From assembly GCF_000818395.1 (NCBI RefSeq), contig NZ_JWJG01000028.1, forward strand, positions 5,038,615-5,102,614: a DNA stretch of 64,000 nt, read 5' to 3'. Positions 57,994-64,000 of this stretch are shown here, piece by piece. The notes under the pieces are model-generated. The model was not told the origin of the DNA, did no database searches, and was given only the letters and a program-made list of their open reading frames with translations. This stretch comes from Noviherbaspirillum autotrophicum (GTDB taxonomy: Bacteria > Pseudomonadota > Gammaproteobacteria > Burkholderiales > Burkholderiaceae_D). The stretch's first letter is position 1. The number at the start of each line of letters is the position of its first letter. Both the position numbers and the translations under genes were made by a program.

Positions 57994-57996
57994 GCC

Positions 57997-58419
57997 TCAG
58001 CGCCGTTTCACGCATTCCACGTACGCCGTGCCATCCGGCGGCAAGCCGCTGCGCTGCGAATTCCAAATCATCTCGCCCAGGCATTCCATGATCTGGTGAT
58101 GCGCTTCATGCTCGGAACCCAGCCGCTGCGCCAGGCCGAGGAAGGCGGCGCGGATGCCGGGTGGCTGGTCGATCGAGATCTGTTCCGCGATCGACAGATG
58201 CATCGACAGATGAAGAAAAGGATTGGCCTGGCCGCGCTCGACCGAATAGTCGGCGGCAAGCGCCTCCTCCGCGTCGGACAGTGCGTCCGCATATTCCTGA
58301 TGCTGCATGATCCAGTCGCGGGTGATGGCTTCCATCGGCGTTAGGATTTCATTGGCGCGCCACTTGCGAAAGGTTTCGCAAAAAAAACGGCGCACGTCGT
58401 GCTGGGAAGGAGTAAACAT
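57997..58419 (-). CDS. DUF1841 family protein
   Basis: A 140-aa cytosolic protein that starts MFTPSQHDVRRFFCETFRKW and contains the conserved ANPFLHLSMHLSIAEQISID and IRAAFLGLAQRLGSEHEAHH stretches. The order is typical of DUF1841, a betaproteobacterial family of unknown function. The conserved His/Glu residues could bind metal, but that is conjecture. It converges with the cytochrome genes over a shared terminator. Confidence 0.88.
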   Translation of the reverse strand: MFTPSQHDVRRFFCETFRKWRANEILTPMEAITRDWIMQHQEYADALSDAEEALAADYSVERGQANPFLHLSMHLSIAEQISIDQPPGIRAAFLGLAQRLGSEHEAHHQIMECLGEMIWNSQRSGLPPDGTAYVECVKRR

Positions 58420-58555
58420 CGGTCAAGGGAATGAAGTGGGGCGCTAAACCGCCCATTTTACAGAGCCCGGCGAGGCCGGGTGGTTTCGTTTAAGATAAGC
58501 CCCATTCCTGAATGCCAAAAGCATGAAGGCGCAACAATCAATACCGCCATTACCA

Positions 58556-59152
58556 ATGGATTTCAACATGTTGAACGAAACCGCCCTCCATACCCTGTTC
58601 CTCGATGCGCGCACGCATAATGGCTGGCGCGACAAGCCGGTCTCCGACGAGCAGCTGCGGCAAATCTACGATCTGATGAAGTGGGGCCCGACGTCCGCCA
58701 ACTGCACGCCGGCGCGCATTGTCTTCGTGCAGTCGCCGCAAGCGAAGGAAAAGCTGCTGGCCTGCATGAACCCGGGAAATATCGAAAAAACCAGAACCGC
58801 GCCGGTCACGGCAATCATCGGGATGGACCTGGAGTTTTATGAAAAGCTCCCGCGACTGTTTCCGCACAATCCCGACGCCCGTTCCTGGTTCGCCGGCAAC
58901 CGGCAGGCGATCGATTCGACCGCCATGCGCAACTCGTCCCTGCAGGGCGGCTATTTCATCGTGGCGGCGCGTGCGGTCGGGCTCGATTGCGCGCCAATGT
59001 CGGGATTCAATGCGGAAAAGATCAACGAGGCCTTCTTCGACGGCACGCCGGTCCGGGTCAACTTCGTGTGCAGCCTGGGCTATGGCGATACCAGCAAGCT
59101 GCATGCGCGCGGCCCGCGCCTTGCCTTCGACGAAGCCTGCAGGATTATTTAA
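58556..59152 (+). CDS. Malonic semialdehyde reductase-like nitroreductase (RutE family)
   Basis: A 198-aa flavin-dependent nitroreductase-family protein. [20 protein letters not shown] and [19 protein letters not shown] closely follow RutE/HadB, which reduces malonic semialdehyde in pyrimidine breakdown. No rut operon is adjacent, so a general quinone or nitro reductase role is also possible. The start is uncertain: ATG 58556 fits the family length, ATG 58568 is the next choice and ATG 58523 is long; none has a strong ribosome binding site. The stop overlaps the nth stop by 4 bp. Confidence 0.85.
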   Translation: MDFNMLNETALHTLFLDARTHNGWRDKPVSDEQLRQIYDLMKWGPTSANCTPARIVFVQSPQAKEKLLACMNPGNIEKTRTAPVTAIIGMDLEFYEKLPRLFPHNPDARSWFAGNRQAIDSTAMRNSSLQGGYFIVAARAVGLDCAPMSGFNAEKINEAFFDGTPVRVNFVCSLGYGDTSKLHARGPRLAFDEACRII

Positions 59153-59799
59153 ACGCCTTTTTCCGGCAGCGGCGTCTTGTCCCTGTACTCGCACAGGTCG
59201 GCGATGATGCAGTTCCAGCATTGTGGCTTGCGCGCGATGCAGGTATAGCGGCCATGCAGGATCAGCCAGTGGTGCGCGTCATGCCGGAACTCGGCCGGCA
59301 CCACCTTGAGCAGCTTGCGCTCGACTTCGTCGACATTCTTGCCGGGGGCGATGCCGGTGCGGTTGGAGACGCGGAAAATATGCGTGTCGACCGCGATGGT
59401 CGCCTCGCCGAACGCGGTGTTGAGCACCACGTTGGCGGTCTTGCGTCCCACGCCCGGCAGCGCCTCCAGCGCCTCGCGCGAGCGCGGCACTTCGCCGGCG
59501 TGCCGCTCCATCAGCAGGCGGCAGGTTTCGATCACGTTCTTCGCCTTGGTGCGGTACAGGCCGATGGTGCGAATGTACTCGGTCAGGCTCTCGATGCCCA
59601 GCGCATGGATGGCGGCGGGCGTGTTGGCTACTGGGTACAGCTTGCGCGTAGCCTTGTTGACCGAGACGTCGGTCGCCTGCGCCGACAGGATCACTGCGAT
59701 TAGCAGCTCGAACGGCGTCGTGTATTCCAGTTCGGTGGTCGGGTGCGGATTGGCTTGGCGAAAGCGGCGGAAAATCTCCAGGCGTTTTTCAGCGTTCAT
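59149..59799 (-). CDS. nth: Endonuclease III
   Basis: A 216-aa DNA glycosylase / AP lyase that removes oxidised pyrimidines. The helix-hairpin-helix [13 protein letters not shown] carries catalytic K120, and D138 lies in AVDTHIFRV; both match E. coli numbering. The C-terminal iron-sulfur cluster motif C-x6-C-x2-C-x5-C is intact in [17 protein letters not shown]. Its ATG overlaps the rsxB stop by 4 bp (ATGA), so the genes are translationally coupled. Confidence 0.97.
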   Translation of the reverse strand: MNAEKRLEIFRRFRQANPHPTTELEYTTPFELLIAVILSAQATDVSVNKATRKLYPVANTPAAIHALGIESLTEYIRTIGLYRTKAKNVIETCRLLMERHAGEVPRSREALEALPGVGRKTANVVLNTAFGEATIAVDTHIFRVSNRTGIAPGKNVDEVERKLLKVVPAEFRHDAHHWLILHGRYTCIARKPQCWNCIIADLCEYRDKTPLPEKGV

Positions 59800-60557
59800 G
59801 GCTTGTCTTTCGCTTCTCCGGAGAGCTTGTCGATGACTGCGCGCGACACTTCTCCTGCGGCGGGAGCTGCGGTCTGTGCCGCCATTTTTTCCTTCTGCAG
59901 GCGCGCGCGCTCCATCGCGGCCTGGATGATGGCTTTCTTGCGCTCCTGCGCCGCCCTTTCTTCCGGCGTCAGCGTCGGTTCGGCTTCGACCGCCTTCAGC
60001 TTGGCCGCGGCTTTGGCTGCCAGGCGCGCATCGTTTTCCTCCTTGTCGCGCCGCAGGCGGAAGAGGCGGAACTGATACCGTTCGCGCGCCGCGTCCGCCT
60101 GTTCCTGCGACCATGCATCCCAGCCGGTCTGGCCGGCAGTGACGTTGACCATTGCGATGCAGTCGACCGGACAGGGGGCGACGCACAGGTCGCACCCGGT
60201 GCACAACTGCGGCAGCACGGTATGCATCTGCTTGGCCGCGCCGGCGATGGCATCCACCGGGCAGGCCTGGATGCACAGCGTGCACCCGATGCAGCGCGTT
60301 TCGTCGATTACCGCAACCGGACGCGCTCGCTCAACGCCATTGACGGGATTGAGCGGGATGACTGGCTTGCCGAGCAGGTGCGCGAGCCGAGCCACGCCTT
60401 GCGCGCCGCCCGGCGGGCACTGGTTATAGTTCGCTGCGCCGCTGGCGACTGCTTCCGCATAGGGGCGGCATGCAGGGTAGCCGCACTTGGTGCATTGCGT
60501 TTGCGGCAGCAGGTCTTCGATCTGATCGGCCAGCGATTTCGGAGCGGTTGGGGACAC
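59796..60557 (-). CDS. rsxB: Electron transport protein RsxB/RnfB (soluble form)
   Basis: A 253-aa iron-sulfur protein. The N-terminal four-cysteine region [16 protein letters not shown] with YNQCPPGG binds one cluster. Two ferredoxin-type motifs follow, [16 protein letters not shown] and [16 protein letters not shown]. The Ala/Glu-rich C-terminal tail is long. Unlike full RnfB it lacks an N-terminal membrane helix, and no other rnf genes are near. Betaproteobacteria commonly carry this gene next to nth, which suggests a link to redox repair of iron-sulfur enzymes. Confidence 0.92.
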   Translation of the reverse strand: MSPTAPKSLADQIEDLLPQTQCTKCGYPACRPYAEAVASGAANYNQCPPGGAQGVARLAHLLGKPVIPLNPVNGVERARPVAVIDETRCIGCTLCIQACPVDAIAGAAKQMHTVLPQLCTGCDLCVAPCPVDCIAMVNVTAGQTGWDAWSQEQADAARERYQFRLFRLRRDKEENDARLAAKAAAKLKAVEAEPTLTPEERAAQERKKAIIQAAMERARLQKEKMAAQTAAPAAGEVSRAVIDKLSGEAKDKP

Positions 60558-60640
60558 GGCAGGGCTTGCGGGATAAAAACAGGATTATCCGAGTAAACAG
60601 GCTGGCCTTCAAATAAAAATCGAGGGCGCTCAAGGCAAAA

Positions 60641-60670
60641 AAGCCGTTCTCCCTGGCAGGAGAACGGCTT
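60641..60670 (-). terminator. Terminator of phaZ
   Basis: AAGCCGTTCTCC and GGAGAACGGCTT form a 12-bp stem around a 6-nt loop, followed on the minus strand by TTTTTTGCC. It lies 34 bp after the phaZ stop. Confidence 0.93.
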
Positions 60671-60703
60671 TCACAGCCTTGGCAGCTCGATGAAGCGGGA
60701 ATA

Positions 60704-61939
60704 TCAGGAATGGGTCCGGATGAATTCGCCGATCTTCGGGCAGATGATTTCGCGCCAGCGGCGGCCGGAGAAGATGCCGTAGTGGCCGCACTTCTCGGCG
60801 ACATAGTGCTGCTTGCGCGATTTCGGAATGCCGGAGCACAGGTCCTGCGCCGCCTCGGTCTGGCCGGAGCCGGAAATATCGTCCAGCTCGCCCTCGATGG
60901 TCAGGAGCGCGACATTCTTGATGTCCTGCGGGCGCACCAACTTGCCTTCGACTTCCCACGTGCCCAGCGGCAGGCGGAATTCCTGGAACACGGTCTTGAT
61001 GGTTTCGAGGTAGTACTCGGCCGGCATGTCGAGCACCGCGTTGTACTCGTCATAGAAGTTGCGGTGCGCTTCGGCCGACTCATTGTCGCCCTGGCGCAGG
61101 TGCATGTAGAAATCCCAGTGGCTTTGCGCATGGCGTCCCGGATTCATGGCGATGAAGCCGGCATGCTGCAAAAAGCCCGGATATACCTTGCGGCCGAAGC
61201 CCGGATAGTTCGGCGGCACGCTGTAGATCACCTTGGTCTCGAACCAGGAGAACGGCCGCTTGGTCGCCAGGTCGTTGACCTCGGTGGGCGACTTGCGCGG
61301 GTCGATCGGGCCGCCCATCATCGTCATCGTCTTGGGCAGCTTCGGATCGTTGGCGGTGGCCATCAGCGAAATCGCCGCGAGCACCGGCACGGTCGGCTGG
61401 CATACCGAAATCACATGCAGGTCCGGGCCGAGGCGGCGGATGAAGTCCTGCACGTAGTAGATGTAGTCGTGCAGGTGGAATGAGCCTTCGGACACCGGGA
61501 CCATGCGCGCGTCGGTCCAGTCGGTGATGTAGACGTCATGTTCCGACAGCAGAGCGCGCACGGTGTCGCGCAGCAGCGTGGAATGGTGGCCGGACAGCGG
61601 CGCGACCAGCAGCACGGTGGGCTGCTTCAGGTTGGCGAATTTCTTGTCCGATAAATCTTTTTTGAAATGAATCAGGCGGCAGAAGGGTTTCTGCTCCGCG
61701 ATTTCTTCATAAACGCCCACGGACTTGCCTTCGACCGGGACGGTCTTGATGCCGAACTCGGGCTTTTCGTAATCTTTGCCGAGCCGGTACATTAATTCGT
61801 AGCCAGCCGCGATGCGTTGCGCGAATGGCGTGTGTGCGAGTGGCGAGACCGGATTCGTGAACAGCTTGGCGGAAGCTTCCGCCCATTGGATGAGCGGGTT
61901 CAGGAAGGTACGGTTCAGCTCGTGAAATTGGTAAAGCAT
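60704..61939 (-). CDS. phaZ: Intracellular polyhydroxyalkanoate depolymerase
   Basis: A 411-aa enzyme that mobilises stored PHB granules. It starts MLYQFHELNRTFLNPL and has the alpha/beta-hydrolase nucleophile Cys C180 in VISVCQPTVPVL, as in the Cupriavidus intracellular depolymerase, not the Ser of extracellular forms. PTVLLVAPLSGHHSTLLRD precedes it. The late His lies in EKCGHYGIFSG. The ATG at 61939 follows GAGG. There is no phaC in the window. The gene indicates PHA metabolism in the host. Confidence 0.95.
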   Translation of the reverse strand: MLYQFHELNRTFLNPLIQWAEASAKLFTNPVSPLAHTPFAQRIAAGYELMYRLGKDYEKPEFGIKTVPVEGKSVGVYEEIAEQKPFCRLIHFKKDLSDKKFANLKQPTVLLVAPLSGHHSTLLRDTVRALLSEHDVYITDWTDARMVPVSEGSFHLHDYIYYVQDFIRRLGPDLHVISVCQPTVPVLAAISLMATANDPKLPKTMTMMGGPIDPRKSPTEVNDLATKRPFSWFETKVIYSVPPNYPGFGRKVYPGFLQHAGFIAMNPGRHAQSHWDFYMHLRQGDNESAEAHRNFYDEYNAVLDMPAEYYLETIKTVFQEFRLPLGTWEVEGKLVRPQDIKNVALLTIEGELDDISGSGQTEAAQDLCSGIPKSRKQHYVAEKCGHYGIFSGRRWREIICPKIGEFIRTHS

Positions 61940-62634
61940 AGTGGCCTCTTTCAAGTGGTACCGGTGTCGCTAGATTCTGCAGATAAACATTTGTTGCTGC
62001 AATGCATCATATACAATTTTCGAGAATTTCTGCGAAAAAACATATTCCAGTGATGCAATTTCCCTACGCATTCCCACGTTTCATTCCATCAACGCGGAAA
62101 GCTTGTGGAATAAAGTTGCGCCTTGGAAATAATCTGCAAACTCCATCTGTCTGGTCCGATGCGACTCTCCAATTCCAAACTGTTGTTCCGAATACGACAT
62201 ATATAGGGATCAACGGCCGAGATAACAGATTCTTGATCCTCCTGCAGTACTCTTTAGTCGGGCTGTCGCGCCCGACGTTACAGGGATTTTGCAGGAACAT
62301 GCCTGTGCGCGAAGGGCCAACATTGATGCCTTTGCAGTTCTGACCCGATGCGCTAGGAGCGCCTGTTCTCTGTAGAAATTGCAGCATAAAGCATGCCTGT
62401 AACTTGGTGACTTGAGGCGATAGCCTCGCGCTCGCTCAGTCAAAATACCTATGGAAGAGGAATGGGAATCGGAGATAATGTTGCCAATTAGCAGTTTTTT
62501 GTGTACGGCAGTGCAGCAAAACGTGTAAGAATTACGCAATGTGACGAAGAATCGGTATGCGCTTGACGAATGTGTCGCCTAACCGATTGTCTTTGTGATC
62601 AATAAATTATTGCCTGGCTCCAGACCTTCCCCGC
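61940..62634. other. AT-richer gene-free stretch, 695 bp
   Basis: No ORF here has a believable ribosome binding site or recognisable domain. Base composition is lower in GC than the flanks. A 7-bp hairpin GTCGGGC-N6-GCCCGAC lies at 62257-62276. The stretch contains the phaZ promoter region at its left end and the DUF2946 promoter at its right. It could be a decayed insertion, but no terminal repeats are visible. Confidence 0.5.
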
Positions 62635-63030
62635 ATGGTTTTCAGTCGATACAAACGGTGCATTACTGCATGGATAGCTTGCTTCGCTATCCTTGTGGCT
62701 GCGCTCGCGCCATCGATTTCCCATGCGCTGAATGCGCCCGCCAAGGGACGTTTTTCGGCTTCCAGCGAGATTTGTACGGTAGCGGGCGGCAAGGCGCACA
62801 AGGCCGGTAGCTCCCACCATCGCTCAGTCCCGGCGCAAGACGGAATGCACTTCGAGCATTGTCCGTTTTGCTTTACGCATGCGGCGGCCTGGGGCTTGCC
62901 GCCATCCGGCCAGATAGTTATTCCGCTCGTTACGGCTTCGGACGCTTATCCGAACCTTTTCTTCCATTCTCCCCACCCATTATTTGCATGGGCGTCGGCG
63001 CAGCCACGCGCTCCTCCATTCGTTTCTTGA
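62635..63030 (+). CDS. DUF2946 protein (probable metal-linked envelope protein)
   Basis: A 131-aa exported or membrane-attached protein. The N-terminal hydrophobic segment AWIACFAILVAALAPSISHA is followed by a His-rich part, with the typical HFEHCPFCFTHAAAWGLPP motif, which fits DUF2946. Proteins of this family are often encoded beside copper-linked TonB-dependent receptors. Here the next gene is a TonB-dependent receptor, 149 bp later. The Cys/His pair could bind metal. The start at 62635 has no strong ribosome binding site. Confidence 0.75.
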   Translation: MVFSRYKRCITAWIACFAILVAALAPSISHALNAPAKGRFSASSEICTVAGGKAHKAGSSHHRSVPAQDGMHFEHCPFCFTHAAAWGLPPSGQIVIPLVTASDAYPNLFFHSPHPLFAWASAQPRAPPFVS

Positions 63031-63179
63031 ATATTTTCCGGCACCGGCATTGCTGACGTTCAGCATTGCCAACGTTGTTATCTGGCCGGCACCAGCGCGC
63101 ATCCGGCTTGCCCGGGCTTGCCGCTGGTCGCGCCATTCGCGATGCGACCGGCCGCATTCAAAGAAAACGAAGGAACGAA

Positions 63180-64000
63180 ATGAAGAATTCGATGGGCACA
63201 AAGCATGCGCCCCTGATGGCGGCGCTCGCCCTGTTCGGCGCGGATTGCGCACTGGCACAGCAAGCTCAGGAAGAAAGAACGCTGGACGCGGTCGTGGTCT
63301 CGGCCAGCCGCAGCCAGGCAAAAGTCGAGGAAATGCCGCTGCATTCGACAATCGTCTCGCAGGAAGACATCAAGAAATCGCCCGCCACCACGCTCGATCA
63401 ATTGCTGCGCAATGTGCCGGGCATGAACTTTACAGGCGTGCCAGCAGCCTTGTCGGATCCAACCGCACATCAAACCAAGATGCGCGGGCTGGGCAATGCC
63501 AAGGTGCTGGTATTGCTGGATGGAATACCGATCCATGACCCGTTCTACCTCACGACCCAATGGTTCAAGGTTCCGCTATCCAATATTGAACGTGTAGAAA
63601 TCATCCGTGGTGGTAACTCCAGCTTGTGGGGGAACATGGCTGTGGCTGGGGTCGTAAACATCGTCACCAAGCGGGTCAAGGACAATGCAGGCGAGGCATC
63701 GGCAAGCATCGGCACGCAGGGCACCATGAATGTCGCATTGAGCAAGAATGTCGCGCTGTCGGATATCCTCAGTTTCAACCTTGCCGCCGACTTTTCCCAC
63801 ACCGACGGCTACCAGACGACACCGGGCGAATTCCTGTATCGCTTTCCGCAAAAGCAGCCGGTGACGAGCGAAAACAAGAGCTTCCGCCTCACGACCTACT
63901 TCAAGCCATCGGCCGACCTGAGCGGCTATCTGCGCCTGGGCTACCACGTGCAGGACCAGGACATCAGCTACCAGTTCGGCAACAATTTACAAAAAAGCCC
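63180..64000 (+). CDS. TonB-dependent receptor, N-terminal part (truncated by window end)
   Basis: The reading frame from ATG 63180 is open to the window end (273 residues and part of a codon). GAAGGAACGAA precedes the start. A signal peptide (MKNSMGTKHAPLMAALALFG and on to ALAQ) is followed by the TonB-box-like TLDAVVVSASRSQ. The plug domain shows TTLDQLLRNVPGMNF, AKVLVLLDGIPIHDP and VEIIRGGNSSLWGNMAVAG, and the first barrel strands follow. It imports a siderophore, vitamin or metal complex. The DUF2946 neighbour and the copper genes earlier in the window make copper a candidate. Confidence 0.93.
   Translation, partial: MKNSMGTKHAPLMAALALFGADCALAQQAQEERTLDAVVVSASRSQAKVEEMPLHSTIVSQEDIKKSPATTLDQLLRNVPGMNFTGVPAALSDPTAHQTKMRGLGNAKVLVLLDGIPIHDPFYLTTQWFKVPLSNIERVEIIRGGNSSLWGNMAVAGVVNIVTKRVKDNAGEASASIGTQGTMNVALSKNVALSDILSFNLAADFSHTDGYQTTPGEFLYRFPQKQPVTSENKSFRLTTYFKPSADLSGYLRLGYHVQDQDISYQFGNNLQKS

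Noticed and set aside
62002..62387. Overlapping short frames on both strands in the AT-richer gap
   Set aside because: They have no ribosome binding sites, and no domain or transposase motif could be recognised with confidence.

Overview
The window is a GC-rich, gene-dense piece of a betaproteobacterial chromosome, most likely Burkholderiales and probably Oxalobacteraceae (Herbaspirillum / Noviherbaspirillum-like). This rests on gene content: a pyruvate dehydrogenase operon whose E3 carries its own lipoyl domain, a betaproteobacterial proteasome homologue (BPH type), intracellular PHA depolymerase, free-standing RsxB, DUF1841 and a Gcr-type membrane protein. No phage, insertion sequence or CRISPR array is visible. 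Most of the window looks like core genome with short accessory inserts.

Layout. 1-4450: end of aceE, aceF, a proteasome-like Ntn hydrolase gene and lpdA, closed by a strong terminator. 4696-9947: an overlapping pair (ferritin-like metal hydrolase family plus secreted DUF1571 protein), argD family aminotransferase, a 2Fe-2S flavin reductase, and a divergent SDR epimerase. 9984-13209: a copper module made of copA, cueR and convergent copZ. Two matching CueR-type promoters with 19-bp spacers and 13-bp palindromes flank it. 13266-19883: surface and accessory genes, namely two lipoproteins with glycine runs after the lipobox (one an NHL beta-propeller), a DJ-1/PfpI protein, arfB and a PEP-CTERM protein. 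They enclose a 546-bp gene-free stretch with a possible small RNA. 20124-20388: tRNA-Thr(GGT) and tRNA-Lys(CTT).

20491-28962: a GspE/PilB-type ATPase overlapping a spermidine-synthase-like gene, a NarL-type two-component pair, a family-6 type DNA glycosylase, and a TetR regulator divergent from a three-gene hotdog / DUF1330 / alpha-beta hydrolase operon with a clear tandem palindromic operator. 29133-40391: htpG with a sigma-32-like promoter, then a complete MdtABC-type RND efflux operon with its outer-membrane factor. 40401-45380: a MocR regulator divergent from LysE and EamA exporters, followed by RidA and a second PLP aminotransferase. These genes read as an amino-acid handling and export island.

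45428-50969: the parE - lytic transglycosylase - parC - HIT operon. 51312-57941: a degenerate double receiver protein, a MoxR ATPase - GNAT - VWA operon, a Gcr family membrane protein and two small c-type cytochromes. 57997-61939: DUF1841, RutE-like nitroreductase, nth-rsxB and phaZ. 61940-62634 is an AT-richer gap. The window ends with a DUF2946 protein and the start of a TonB-dependent receptor, a pairing that suggests metal (possibly copper) uptake.

No plainly unprecedented system is visible. The best leads are the BPH-type protease inside the PDH operon, the receiver protein lacking its phospho-acceptor, the MoxR-GNAT-VWA operon beside the Gcr membrane protein, the paired CueR operators and the DUF2946-TonB pair. 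All names come from reading translations without database searches.
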